DNA of 64,000 bases from Oscillospiraceae bacterium (lineage in GTDB: Bacteria > Bacillota > Clostridia > Oscillospirales > CAG-272), in NCBI GenBank assembly GCA_015063845.1, contig SVTJ01000003.1, forward strand, positions 81,519-145,518, read 5' to 3'. Under the pieces are notes generated by a model. That model was not told where the DNA came from. It saw only the letters and a program-made list of their open reading frames with translations, and did not search any database. The position numbers and the translations under genes are program-made. This document shows positions 25,430-34,917 of the stretch, in pieces (the first letter of the stretch is position 1; each line of letters begins with the position of its first letter).

Positions 25430-26986
25430 TTATTCTCCAGCCTTAACAGCTTCGAAATCTTCCTCGATCTCCTTGGAGGGCTGCTTTGTGAGAAGCGAAA
25501 CCACAACTATGCAGATAGCGGAGAAGATGAACGCGGGGAGAAGCTCGTATATAGCGAATACTCCGCCGAGCTTGCTGATGACAAGCTTCCAAAGGAATAC
25601 CATACCGCCACCGCTGAGCATACCCGCGATAGCGCCTGCGCGTGTCGTTCTCTTCCAGAACAGAGAGAACAGCATGATAGGACCGAATGTAGCACCGAAT
25701 CCTGCCCAAGCGAAAGAAACTATCTTGAAGATAACGCTGTTTTCATCAAGTGCGATTATCATTGCAACAAGTGCGATAACAAGAAGAGTTATTCTTGTTA
25801 CGAGCATTATCTGCTTGTCATTTGCTTTCTTGTGGATCACACCGCCGAAAATGTTCTTAGCAACAGCACTTGCAGCGATAAGAAGGTAGGAGTCGGAGGA
25901 GCTGATGGTTGCAGCGAGAATTCCTGCCATAACGAATCCTGCGAGAATAGCAGGCAGAGAAGAAGTAGCAAGCGTTATAAAGATGTTTTCTGCGCCCGAC
26001 TGGGTGAGATGAGCAACGGGGAAGAGAGTTCTTCCCATGATTCCGATAAATACTGCAACAGCCAAGGAAATTACGACCCAGACCATAGCGATACGTCTTG
26101 AGGGCTTTAGCTCCTTTTCGTCGCGAATAGCCATGAAGCGGAGAAGCACCTGAGGCATACCGAAGTATCCAAGTCCCCAAGCCATCATAGAGCAGATGGA
26201 AAGCAGACCGTAGGGAAGCTTTTCACCGAACTGAGGCGCGCCGTTAACTACCTGCTGTGTGCCGTCAACAGTTGTGGGGTTAGCCAATCCAAAAAACTCA
26301 ACAAATCCGGGAATACTCTTGGAGTTTTCGATGATCGCTCCAAATCCGCCTGCGCTTATCGTGCCGATAGTTACTATAACGACAAGAGCTATTATCATAA
26401 CTATACCCTGCATAAAGTCGGATGCGCTCTCAGCCAAAAATCCGCCGAGGATAGTGTAGAGAAGCACGAATATCGCGCCAACTATCATCATAGCGATGTA
26501 AGGCAGACCAAATAGCTGAGCGAACAGCTTACCGCAGGTGACAAAGCAGCTTGCCGCGTAAACCGTAAAGAATATAAGAATAAAGAGTGCGGCAATCGTC
26601 ATGATGACCTTATTCTTCTCACGGAAACGGTTGGAGAAGAAGTCGGGAAGCGTGATAGAGTTGTTTGCGCGAACACTGTATCTGCGCAATCTCTTGGAAA
26701 CGATAAGCCAGTTGAGATAAGTACCGAGCGCAAGTCCGATAGCCGTCCAGGCAGCATCTGCAAGACCGCACCAATAAGCAAGACCTGGCAGACCCATAAG
26801 CAGCCAGCCGCTCATGTCCGATGCTTCGGCACTCATAGCAGTCACCCAAGGTCCGAGTGAACGTCCGCCGAGAAAGTAATTATCCGAGCTTTTATTGGCT
26901 CTTTTAGCGTAAATAATACCAATCGCTATTACCGCAGCCATATATATGACCATCGCGATCAGTATCTGTATTGTTTTGCTATCCAT
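25430..26986 (-). CDS. putP: sodium/proline symporter PutP
   Basis: A 518-residue member of the SSS (solute:sodium symporter) family with about thirteen helices. It starts at ATG 26986 behind AAGGAGG; the frame further upstream lacks a site. PutP features include NYFLGGRSLGPWVTAMSAEASDMSGWLLMG (helix II, with the Na+ and proline site residues), SKRLRRYS, TLPDFFSNRF and the helix VIII-IX region ATISSSDSYLL. It imports proline with Na+. The charged tail is short. It is alone in its unit. Confidence 0.93.
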   Translation of the reverse strand: MDSKTIQILIAMVIYMAAVIAIGIIYAKRANKSSDNYFLGGRSLGPWVTAMSAEASDMSGWLLMGLPGLAYWCGLADAAWTAIGLALGTYLNWLIVSKRLRRYSVRANNSITLPDFFSNRFREKNKVIMTIAALFILIFFTVYAASCFVTCGKLFAQLFGLPYIAMMIVGAIFVLLYTILGGFLAESASDFMQGIVMIIALVVIVTIGTISAGGFGAIIENSKSIPGFVEFFGLANPTTVDGTQQVVNGAPQFGEKLPYGLLSICSMMAWGLGYFGMPQVLLRFMAIRDEKELKPSRRIAMVWVVISLAVAVFIGIMGRTLFPVAHLTQSGAENIFITLATSSLPAILAGFVMAGILAATISSSDSYLLIAASAVAKNIFGGVIHKKANDKQIMLVTRITLLVIALVAMIIALDENSVIFKIVSFAWAGFGATFGPIMLFSLFWKRTTRAGAIAGMLSGGGMVFLWKLVISKLGGVFAIYELLPAFIFSAICIVVVSLLTKQPSKEIEEDFEAVKAGE

Positions 26987-27217
26987 ATAGAGAACCTCCT
27001 TAAAATGATGGCAAAAAAGTAAATATAGACCATTATACCACATATTTTCAAAAAATGCAACGAAAAATTTACAATATTAGTGGCTTTTTTGAAAATAAAA
27101 TTTTTGGAAAGTGAGAAAAAGTTATTGAATTGAGGCGAAAAATATGTTATAATAAGATGATAATTTGTATTTACCGCGCGAAGTGCGCGATCTTACAACG
27201 GCTAAGGAGGTGTCCTA

Positions 27218-28105
27218 ATGGGAGGATTTGGTGAGTTTTTCGGTGTGATGGGAACTTTTTTAAATAAGTTTTTCGTCCAGACAGTAATAAACATACGCAT
27301 AAGGGATATCATTGATATCCTGCTGCTCACGTTCGTGCTGTTCTTCGTTTATACGCTTATTCGAGACAGCCGCGCTTGGAAATTGCTTGTCGGACTTGGA
27401 GTGCTTTTGCTTATATCCATAATTTCCGAGGCGTTCGATATGAATGCGCTCAGCTTTATTTTCAGTGACTTCCAATCGGTAGGACTTCTCGCAATACTCG
27501 TCTTGTTCCAGCCTGAGCTCAGAACTGCGCTTGAAAAGGTGGGTGGAACGCCTATAACGGGAATCAAGAGCATATCGGCGGAGTCTAAAGACCTTGCTAC
27601 GAGAAATGCAGAGATAGACGCTATTTGTACAGCGGCAAGTGAGCTTTCCAGAGATAAGGTGGGTGCGTTGATAGTAATTGAGCGCTCAACCAAGCTTGGA
27701 GACTTTGTGAAATCGGGCGTTTACGTAGATGCAACGATATCTCCGTATATGCTGAGAAACATATTTTTCAACAATGCGCCGCTTCACGACGGTGCGGTCA
27801 TAATACGTAACAGCCGTATATGCGCGGCAGGCTGTTTCTTGCCTCTTTCCACAAAAGAGGATATCGACAAGGACCTTGGTACGCGTCACAGAGCGGCAAT
27901 AGGACTTACAGAAATAAGCGACGCGCTTGTTATCGTAGTTTCCGAGGAGACGGGAACGGTATCTCTTTCTATTGACGGTAATCTTGAGCGTAATTACAAT
28001 TATAACACGTTGAAGCAGGCGCTTAATACGCATCTCAACCCCCTCGGAACTGTTGAGAGCGCAAAGCACAGAACGTCCAAATCTCGCAAGAAGGGCTCTA
28101 AGTGA
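27218..28105 (+). CDS. cdaA: diadenylate cyclase CdaA
   Basis: A 295-residue membrane enzyme that makes cyclic di-AMP from two ATP. Three hydrophobic segments (about residues 25-45, 50-70 and 75-95) precede the DAC domain. The catalytic motifs are Asp191-Gly192-Ala193 (HDGAVII) and Arg223-His224-Arg225 (TRHRAAIGL), followed by VVSEETGTVSL. c-di-AMP governs potassium, osmotic balance and wall homeostasis in Firmicutes. TAAGGAGG precedes the ATG; a TATAAT lies near 27148. The next gene encodes a minimal CdaR-like partner. The usual glmM is not adjacent. Confidence 0.95.
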   Translation: MGGFGEFFGVMGTFLNKFFVQTVINIRIRDIIDILLLTFVLFFVYTLIRDSRAWKLLVGLGVLLLISIISEAFDMNALSFIFSDFQSVGLLAILVLFQPELRTALEKVGGTPITGIKSISAESKDLATRNAEIDAICTAASELSRDKVGALIVIERSTKLGDFVKSGVYVDATISPYMLRNIFFNNAPLHDGAVIIRNSRICAAGCFLPLSTKEDIDKDLGTRHRAAIGLTEISDALVIVVSEETGTVSLSIDGNLERNYNYNTLKQALNTHLNPLGTVESAKHRTSKSRKKGSK

Positions 28106-28121
28106 GATAAAGGAGGGCAAA

Positions 28122-28307
28122 ATGAATAAGCATACACATGAGCACAACGACGGCTCCTACGTCGTCAAGAAAAGTAAAAAGTCAAGCATTTTCGCGTTTA
28201 TAATTTGCTTTTTGATAGCGTTTGTTATATGGGCTTATACTATGTCGTACGGTGACGGCGCAGACGTGCCCGAGGATAACGATACCGTAACCGAAGAGAC
28301 GGCATGA
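28122..28307 (+). CDS. small single-helix membrane protein, truncated CdaR-like
   Basis: A 61-residue protein starting at the ATG at 28122 after AAAGGAGGGC. A His-rich, basic head leads to one membrane helix (about residues 22-41), which ends VIWAYTMSY and resembles the N-terminal anchor of CdaR/YbbR proteins (typically ...AILLWLYV). Only a short acidic tail follows, so all YbbR repeats are missing. It lies where cdaR normally lies, 16 bases after cdaA, and overlaps the next gene by four bases. It could be a membrane anchor retained for CdaA control; this is inference. Confidence 0.6.
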   Translation: MNKHTHEHNDGSYVVKKSKKSSIFAFIICFLIAFVIWAYTMSYGDGADVPEDNDTVTEETA

Positions 28308-30019
28308 GCGAAAAGAAAGTGGCAGATGAGCTTTACCGCCGTTTTTGCGTGGGAGGAATTTCACTATCTCCAGACGCGGACGAGGGGGAAGCTTGCCTAA
28401 TAGCAGCAAAGCAATTGAAGCGTGCAGGGATAAACCCTGCACGACTTCGTTTTGATATTTACAAAAGATCGGTGGACGCGAGGAAAAGACACGACGTAAG
28501 GATAGTATATTCGGTTGCTGTCAGCGCGCCCGACGGTGTTCGAGCAAAGGCACTCGATGCGCTTAAAGGCAAGGTCACGCCTATAAACGACCGTCCGCTG
28601 GATATAAGCTTTGGCGAAGAAAAAACAAACGTATCTCCGTTGGTAGTCGGAATGGGACCGTGCGGTCTTTTCTGCGCACTGCTACTCGCAGAAAACGGAT
28701 ATTGCCCCACGATAATCGATAGAGGCGACGGCATAAGAGCGAGAGTGGAGAAGACTCAAAGATTTTTTGAGAGCGGAGAGCTTGATACCGAGAGCAATAT
28801 ACAGTTTGGAGCGGGTGGCGCGGGTACGTTTTCTGACGGAAAGCTGATGACCCGAGTAAACGACGCAAGGGTGAATTATATACTTCGCCGTTTTTGTGAT
28901 TTCGGTGCTCCAAACGAGATACTCACATCGGCAAAGCCACATATCGGCACTGACCTTTTGGTCGGTATAGTTGACAAAATACTTGACCGCATCTCCGAGC
29001 TTGGCGGAAGAGTTATATACAGATGCAGGCTCGACGGTATAGAGGAGCTTGCGGACGGCACGATACGTGCTAAAACTACGTCGGGCGATATAAATTGCTC
29101 GGCACTTGTAATGGCGATAGGCCATAGTGCGAGAGATACTTATAGCTGGCTCTTGAAAAAGGGCTTTGCGGTTGAGCCTAAACCATTTTCTCTCGGAGTG
29201 AGAATAGAGCATATTCAGGAAGACATAGATAAGACTCTTCTTGGAGATTTTGCGGGACATCCGAGGCTCGGTCACGCCGAGTATCATTTGTCGGATACTT
29301 CTTCGGGCAGGGGCGTTTATACTTTTTGTATGTGCCCCGGCGGTGAGGTAGTGGCTGCGTCAAGTGAGGAGGGCGGTGTTGTTGTTAACGGAATGAGTAA
29401 GCACGCGAGAGACGGCAAAAACGCAAATTCCGCACTTCTTGCATCCGTCCGTCCCGAGGACTACGGAGCTACTCCCGAGGGAGCGATAGCACTTCAGCGT
29501 CGTCTTGAAGTACTCGCTTTTGAGAGCGCGGGAGGTGACTATCATGCACCTATACAGACCGTAGGAGATTTTATCTGCGGTGTCAGCACGCACGAGCCCA
29601 CAAAAATATTGCCGACTTATAGGGGAGGCAAGGTAAGGGCTGTACGCCTCGATAAGATTTTGCCCCAGTACGTTACGGATGAGCTGAGGCTCGGGCTTAA
29701 GAGCTTTGATAAAAAGATAGGCGGTTTTGCCGCAGAGCATGCGGTGCTTACGGGTGTTGAGACCAGAAGCTCCGCGCCTGTCAGAATATTGAGAAACGAT
29801 AGTCTTACGGCTATTGGACACGATAGAATATACCCCTCGGGTGAGGGTGCGGGCTATGCGGGAGGCATAACCAGCGCCGCGATCGACGGAGTACGTGTAG
29901 CGACAGCTGTTATGGCTCGCTTTGCTCCGTGTGACGGTTGCGAAAACTGTTTTTGCGAGGTGACTGATGAAGGAAATAAAAAGAGAAAAGATATGGGAGA
30001 GGAAATACGTCTCGGGTGA
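28304..30019 (+). CDS. NAD(P)/FAD-dependent oxidoreductase (COG2509-type)
   Basis: A 571-residue flavoprotein. The first 100 residues form an alpha/beta domain typical of this family, with basic segments such as DARKRHDVRIVYSV. The dinucleotide-binding fold begins at about 110 with VVGMGPCGLFCALLLAENG. The middle carries the family-specific GGAGTFSDGKLMTR and GHSARDTYSWLL, then FCMCPGGEVV, and the late GEGAGYAGGITSAA is the second FAD contact. Members are annotated as dehydrogenases of unknown substrate. A Cys-rich stretch near the C-terminus (CDGCENCFC) is unusual and could bind a metal or be redox active. The start overlaps the small gene upstream by ATGA, and the 3' end overlaps recJ by 53 bases. 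Confidence 0.85.
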   Translation: MSEKKVADELYRRFCVGGISLSPDADEGEACLIAAKQLKRAGINPARLRFDIYKRSVDARKRHDVRIVYSVAVSAPDGVRAKALDALKGKVTPINDRPLDISFGEEKTNVSPLVVGMGPCGLFCALLLAENGYCPTIIDRGDGIRARVEKTQRFFESGELDTESNIQFGAGGAGTFSDGKLMTRVNDARVNYILRRFCDFGAPNEILTSAKPHIGTDLLVGIVDKILDRISELGGRVIYRCRLDGIEELADGTIRAKTTSGDINCSALVMAIGHSARDTYSWLLKKGFAVEPKPFSLGVRIEHIQEDIDKTLLGDFAGHPRLGHAEYHLSDTSSGRGVYTFCMCPGGEVVAASSEEGGVVVNGMSKHARDGKNANSALLASVRPEDYGATPEGAIALQRRLEVLAFESAGGDYHAPIQTVGDFICGVSTHEPTKILPTYRGGKVRAVRLDKILPQYVTDELRLGLKSFDKKIGGFAAEHAVLTGVETRSSAPVRILRNDSLTAIGHDRIYPSGEGAGYAGGITSAAIDGVRVATAVMARFAPCDGCENCFCEVTDEGNKKRKDMGEEIRLG

Positions 30020-32165
30020 TGCGGAGCGAGATGCGGCAATAGCCGATATTTCAAAGACGCTCGGAGTGTCGCTGCTTTTTGCGGTGCTACTTTATAACAG
30101 AGGCTATACTACTCCCGAAGAGGCAAGAAGATTTCTTTGCTTCGAGGAGACAGACCTGCACGATCCTTTTTTGCTTGCAGATATGCAAAAAGCTGTGGAT
30201 AGGATACTCAGAGCTGTCGACAACGATGAAAAGATTTACATATACGGGGATTATGACGTTGACGGAGTTACGTCTGTCAGCGTGCTGTATTTGTACCTCA
30301 CCTCGATAGGCGCGAGAGTAGGTATCAAAATACCCAAGCGAGAGGGAGAGGGCTATGGAGTTTCCATGGCGGCGATAGACACGATAGCGGCAGACGGCTG
30401 TACACTTATAATCACTGTTGATACGGGAATAACGGCAAACGCTGAGGTCGAATACGCTAAGACCAAAGGAGTGGACTTTGTCGTTACAGACCATCACGAG
30501 TGTCACGGTGAGCTTCCCGAGGCATGCGCTGTGGTAAATCCCCACAGACCGGATTGCCCATATCCATTTAAAGAGCTTGCGGGAGTTGGCGTCGTATTCA
30601 AAACGGTATGTGCCTGTGCCATGGAAATAAGCGAAAGAGCTGGGGAGCGTGCGATAGACGGAGTTCGCAAGGTTTGCAACGAATACGCAGATCTTGTGGC
30701 GGTCGGTACTATTGCGGACGTTATGCCTCTTGTCGATGAGAACAGACTTGTTGTCAGCCTTGGACTTTCAAAGCTGGAAAAAGGAACGGGAAGAGCGGGA
30801 CTTGAGGCTCTTCTTGATGCGTCTACAAAGCGAGAGGGAGATGCCTCTAAGCGAAAAAAGGTGACGTCGGGAATGATAGGCTTTGGTATTGCGCCGAGAA
30901 TAAATGCTGCGGGAAGAATAAGTGATGCGCTGATAGCAGTCAAGCTTATGCTCGCTGACGACGAAGACGAGGTGGCAGCATATACAGAGGAGCTTTGCGA
31001 GACCAACAGACAGCGACAGATAGAGGAGAACCGCATAGCTGCCGAAGCTTATGAGATGCTTGAGAACAGCTGTGATTATGATAATGATAAAGTCATAGTG
31101 CTCGCGCACGATAACTGGCAGCAGGGAATTATAGGAATAGTTTCTTCGAGGATAACCGAGAAATACGGACTTCCGTCTATTCTTGTGTCTTTCTGCGGAT
31201 CTGACGGAGATGAGCCACATGCTCTTGACGACGGAAAAGGTTCGGGAAGAAGCATAAAAGGACTTAATCTCGTAGAGGCTCTCGGAGCTTGCGAGGACCT
31301 GCTTGTAAAGTACGGCGGACACGAGCTTGCGGCGGGACTTACCGTCAAGAGAGGTCAGCTTGAAGAGTTCAGAAAACGCATAAATGAGTACGCTGATGCT
31401 CATATGACAGAGGATATGTTCCGCATAAGTCTTTTTGCGGAATGCGAGCTTTCTATGAATGAGGTCAATCTTGAGTTTGCAACGGAGCTTCAAAGACTTG
31501 AGCCGTTCGGAATAGGAAACGCATCGCCGCAGTTTGTTATGAATGATGTGAACGTCAGAAGGATCACTTCCATAGGCGGAGGAAAGCATACAAAGCTGAT
31601 ATTGCAGAAGGACGGCATATGTATGACGGCTATGTATTTTGGCGTTGGAGAGGGCGAGCTTGGAGTAGAAGAGGGAGATGACGTTGACGTGCTGTTCAAT
31701 ATCGACGTTAACGATTACAAAAACGTTCGAAGCGCGCAGATGATACTCCATGATATCAGACTTTGCCAGGCTTATGCAGGTAAGCTCGATGAAGAAAAGC
31801 GAAGATACGAGCAGATAAAGGCAGGAGACGCATATCTGATCGAGGAGTGCGTTATTCCCACAAGAGATGATTTTGCGAGAGTATATACTGCTCTACGCAG
31901 AGAATACCGTGCGGGAAATAATATACTCGATACCAAGGGAATTCTCAAACTTGTGAATACATCAGCACAGGAGCGAATAGGATACGTAAAGCTGAAATAC
32001 GTTCTCAGAATACTCAATGAGCTGAGTATATGCGTTGTTGAGGAGCTGGGAAGTGATATTTATAGATTTGAGATATTTTTTAATGCGAACAAGACGAATA
32101 TAGAAAAGTCGTCTATACTAAAAAAGCTCAAGAGCCAATGTGCAAACAGACAGTGCGCTGATTGA
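29967..32165 (+). CDS. recJ: single-stranded-DNA-specific exonuclease RecJ
   Basis: A 732-residue DHH/DHHA1 phosphoesterase that degrades single-stranded DNA 5' to 3' in recombination and repair. Motifs include YGDYDVDGVTS (motif I, about residue 90), DTGITAN, the DHH box VTDHHE and the DHHA1 segments GSGRSIKGLNL and GGHELAAGLTV. The length is closer to Bacillus RecJ than to the shorter E. coli protein, with an OB and C-terminal extension (from about 540). The ATG at 29967 follows GAGGTG and lies inside the end of the oxidoreductase gene, a 53-base overlap. Confidence 0.95.
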   Translation: MKEIKREKIWERKYVSGDAERDAAIADISKTLGVSLLFAVLLYNRGYTTPEEARRFLCFEETDLHDPFLLADMQKAVDRILRAVDNDEKIYIYGDYDVDGVTSVSVLYLYLTSIGARVGIKIPKREGEGYGVSMAAIDTIAADGCTLIITVDTGITANAEVEYAKTKGVDFVVTDHHECHGELPEACAVVNPHRPDCPYPFKELAGVGVVFKTVCACAMEISERAGERAIDGVRKVCNEYADLVAVGTIADVMPLVDENRLVVSLGLSKLEKGTGRAGLEALLDASTKREGDASKRKKVTSGMIGFGIAPRINAAGRISDALIAVKLMLADDEDEVAAYTEELCETNRQRQIEENRIAAEAYEMLENSCDYDNDKVIVLAHDNWQQGIIGIVSSRITEKYGLPSILVSFCGSDGDEPHALDDGKGSGRSIKGLNLVEALGACEDLLVKYGGHELAAGLTVKRGQLEEFRKRINEYADAHMTEDMFRISLFAECELSMNEVNLEFATELQRLEPFGIGNASPQFVMNDVNVRRITSIGGGKHTKLILQKDGICMTAMYFGVGEGELGVEEGDDVDVLFNIDVNDYKNVRSAQMILHDIRLCQAYAGKLDEEKRRYEQIKAGDAYLIEECVIPTRDDFARVYTALRREYRAGNNILDTKGILKLVNTSAQERIGYVKLKYVLRILNELSICVVEELGSDIYRFEIFFNANKTNIEKSSILKKLKSQCANRQCAD

Positions 32166-32191
32166 GCTGTTGATTACGAGGTTTATTATCT

Positions 32192-34411
32192 ATGTCAAAA
32201 GAGGACAAATCAAACGTATCAAGGCTTTTCCAAATGCTTGAAGCAACGGGAAAGAATTACGATATAGAAAAGATAAGAAGCGCGTATGAGTACGCGGCTG
32301 CTCTCCACGAGGGACAGTTCCGTGTCAGCGGAGAGCCTTATATCTCTCACCCCATCGCGGTGGCTGAGATAGTGGCGAGCCTTGAGCTTGACACTAATTC
32401 CATATGTGCCGCTCTGTTGCACGATACTGTCGAGGACTGCTCCGAAAAGACAGACCTTAAGGAGATAGAGAAGCGTTTCGGCGCAGAGGTCGCAATGCTT
32501 GTCGACGGACTTACAAAGCTTGTCACTCTTTATATCGAGGACAAGGAGGAGGCGCACATTGAAAATCTGCGCAAGATGCTCCTTGCGATGTCAAAGGACG
32601 TCAGAGTAATATTTATCAAACTCTGTGACAGGCTTCACAATATGCGTACGCTTGACGCAAAGCCCGATCCAAAGAGACGTTCAACAGCACTTGAAACAAT
32701 GCACGTCTACGCGCCTCTTGCGCATAGACTCGGTATGCAAAAGATAAAGCAGGAGCTTGAAAATCTTTGCATCTCTTATCTCGACCCAATCGGATATGAG
32801 GAGGTCGAGAGCTATATCAAGGAGAAATACGGAGAGAGCGTCGGATTTATTGAGAACGTAACTGCGCAGGTAGAAACCAAGCTGCGTGAGAATTGCATAC
32901 ATTTCGCGCTCAAGGGTCGTATCAAGTCAGCGTACAGTATATATCGCAAGATGTATAACCAAAACAAGAGCTTTGACCAGATATACGACTTTTACGCGAT
33001 GAGGATAATCGTGGATACCGAGCTTGAATGCTATACGGCGCTTGGACTTATCCATGAGATGTTTAAGTCGATACCGGGTAGATTTAAGGATTATATCTCC
33101 ACGCCTAAGCCCAATATGTACCGCTCGCTCCATACGACTGTCATAGGAAGCGACGGAATTCCGTTTGAGGTTCAGATAAGAACGTGGGAGATGCATCACG
33201 TTGCCGAATACGGTATCGCGGCGCATTGGAAATACAAGTCGGGAGAAAAGTCCAAAGAGGATATGGACAAGAAGCTTGAATGGATATCCAAGCTTGTTGA
33301 GACCGAAAGCGGAGTAAAAGACCCCGACGAATTTCTCAATGCTCTTAAGACCGATATCTTCCAGGATGAGACGTTTGTCTTTACTCCTAAGGGAGACGTG
33401 CTTGCTCTTCCTCAGAGAGCGACGCTTATCGACTTTGCATACGCCATTCACTCTGGTGTAGGTAACTCGATGATAGGCGCCAAGATAAACGGAATGATAG
33501 TCCCGATAGACAGCTCACCCGAAACGGGAGATATCGTGGAGATACTTACGTCTCAGAGCTCCAAGGGACCCAGCCGCGATTGGCTTACGATAGTAAAGAC
33601 CAGTGAGGCGAGAACCAAGATACGCGCTTGGTTTAAGAAGGAAAAGAGAGCGGACAATATCGTTGCGGGTAAGGCAATGGTGGATACCGAATTCAAGAGG
33701 TGGAAGAGACCGTTTACCGAAACGCAAAGAAATGATATCGTCGCAACCGTCGGACAAAGAATAGGCTTCAACAGTGCAGACGACCTTTACAATACGCTTG
33801 GCTACGGCGGTATTTCCATGACCAAGGTGGCAGGTAAGCTGCACGACGAATTTGAAAAGACGGTAGCTGCGCCTGAGCCCGAGGTCAAGGAAGACATAAA
33901 GGCAGAACAGATAAAGACCACAATACCAAAGAATATCAAGTCCAATGGCGGAATCGTCGTTGACGGAGAAAACGGCTGTCAAGTCAAGTTTGCCAAGTGC
34001 TGTAATCCGCTTCCGGGAGATACTGTTATCGGATTTATCACCAAGGGATTTGGTATATCTATTCATAAACACGACTGTCCCAACGTTCAGGTAATGATGC
34101 AAAATCCCGACAATACCGATAGATTTGTAGAGGCACATTGGGAAAAGGGACAGAATATGGGTACGCAGGATATGTACGAGGCACAGCTTTGCGTTTACGT
34201 TGAGGATCGTCTCGGCATAGTTGCGGATATATCCGTCGCTCTTTCGGATATGAGGGTGTTTCTGCTTCAGATAAATACCACGAAGAGCGGTGCGGATAAG
34301 ACGGTGGTCAATCTTACGGTCAGCTGTAAGAACGTCGATCACTACCATTCCATCGTTTCACGTCTGCGCTCAATTTCGGGCGTCATCGATATAACGAGAG
34401 GATTTTCATAA
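32192..34411 (+). CDS. relA: bifunctional (p)ppGpp synthetase/hydrolase RelA/SpoT
   Basis: A 739-residue long RSH enzyme for the stringent response. The HD hydrolase domain shows YISHPIAVAEI and LLHDTVEDC (about residues 50-75). The synthetase domain has the YDFYAMRIIV, GRFKDYISTPKPNMYRSLHTTV and QIRTWEMHHVAEYGIAAHWKYK segments. These are followed by a TGS domain (VFTPKGDVLALP, about residue 400), a zinc-finger-like region with CCNP and a C-terminal ACT domain. Both catalytic halves look intact, so it should make and degrade the alarmone. The following dtd is a frequent Firmicutes neighbour. Confidence 0.97.
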   Translation: MSKEDKSNVSRLFQMLEATGKNYDIEKIRSAYEYAAALHEGQFRVSGEPYISHPIAVAEIVASLELDTNSICAALLHDTVEDCSEKTDLKEIEKRFGAEVAMLVDGLTKLVTLYIEDKEEAHIENLRKMLLAMSKDVRVIFIKLCDRLHNMRTLDAKPDPKRRSTALETMHVYAPLAHRLGMQKIKQELENLCISYLDPIGYEEVESYIKEKYGESVGFIENVTAQVETKLRENCIHFALKGRIKSAYSIYRKMYNQNKSFDQIYDFYAMRIIVDTELECYTALGLIHEMFKSIPGRFKDYISTPKPNMYRSLHTTVIGSDGIPFEVQIRTWEMHHVAEYGIAAHWKYKSGEKSKEDMDKKLEWISKLVETESGVKDPDEFLNALKTDIFQDETFVFTPKGDVLALPQRATLIDFAYAIHSGVGNSMIGAKINGMIVPIDSSPETGDIVEILTSQSSKGPSRDWLTIVKTSEARTKIRAWFKKEKRADNIVAGKAMVDTEFKRWKRPFTETQRNDIVATVGQRIGFNSADDLYNTLGYGGISMTKVAGKLHDEFEKTVAAPEPEVKEDIKAEQIKTTIPKNIKSNGGIVVDGENGCQVKFAKCCNPLPGDTVIGFITKGFGISIHKHDCPNVQVMMQNPDNTDRFVEAHWEKGQNMGTQDMYEAQLCVYVEDRLGIVADISVALSDMRVFLLQINTTKSGADKTVVNLTVSCKNVDHYHSIVSRLRSISGVIDITRGFS

Positions 34412-34434
34412 TACAACGGAGGAATTATCGTAAA

Positions 34435-34893
34435 ATGATAGCGGTGATACAAAGAGTTTCGAGCGCTACAGTAAAGGTTGACGGAGAGCTTGTCGGTAGC
34501 TGCGGACAAGGACTTTGCGTGCTTCTCGGTGTTGCTAAAGGAGATACGCAGGCTGATGCGGACGCACTTTCGAGAAAGATACTCAATCTGCGTATATTTG
34601 AAGACGATGCGGGTAAGATGAACCGCTCTGTTCTTGACGTTGGCGGAGGAATGCTCATAGTATCCAATTTTACGTTGCTTGCCGCGTATAAAAAGGGAAA
34701 TCGCCCCGATTATATGGGGGCGGCTGCACCTGACGAGGCGAATGAACTTTACGAGTATTTTGCGGGACTTTGTGCAGAGCACGTGCCCGTGGGGCGCGGA
34801 GTGTTTGGCGCTGATATGAAGGTCGATATCGCAAACGACGGGCCCGTTACCATAGTTATGGACAGCGCGGTGCTGCTGGGCAAGCAGGGATAA
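34435..34893 (+). CDS. dtd: D-aminoacyl-tRNA deacylase
   Basis: A 152-residue homodimeric enzyme that removes D-amino acids from mischarged tRNA. Family marks: VIQRVSSATVKVDG at the start, the SxFTL active-site loop (VSNFTLLA, Asn where Gln is more usual), KGNRPDY and the C-terminal NDGPVTI block (the Gly-cis-Pro region). The start is the ATG at 34435, after GGAGGAATTATCGTAAA. It is the second gene of relA-dtd-hemZ. Confidence 0.95.
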   Translation: MIAVIQRVSSATVKVDGELVGSCGQGLCVLLGVAKGDTQADADALSRKILNLRIFEDDAGKMNRSVLDVGGGMLIVSNFTLLAAYKKGNRPDYMGAAAPDEANELYEYFAGLCAEHVPVGRGVFGADMKVDIANDGPVTIVMDSAVLLGKQG

Positions 34894-34917
34894 TTCCATA
34901 AAGACAAGGAAGACGTT

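Noticed and set aside
25427..26101. Plus-strand frame of 224 residues inside putP
   Set aside because: It is antisense to the clear sodium/proline symporter, and the product is a Cys/Ser/Glu-rich shadow.
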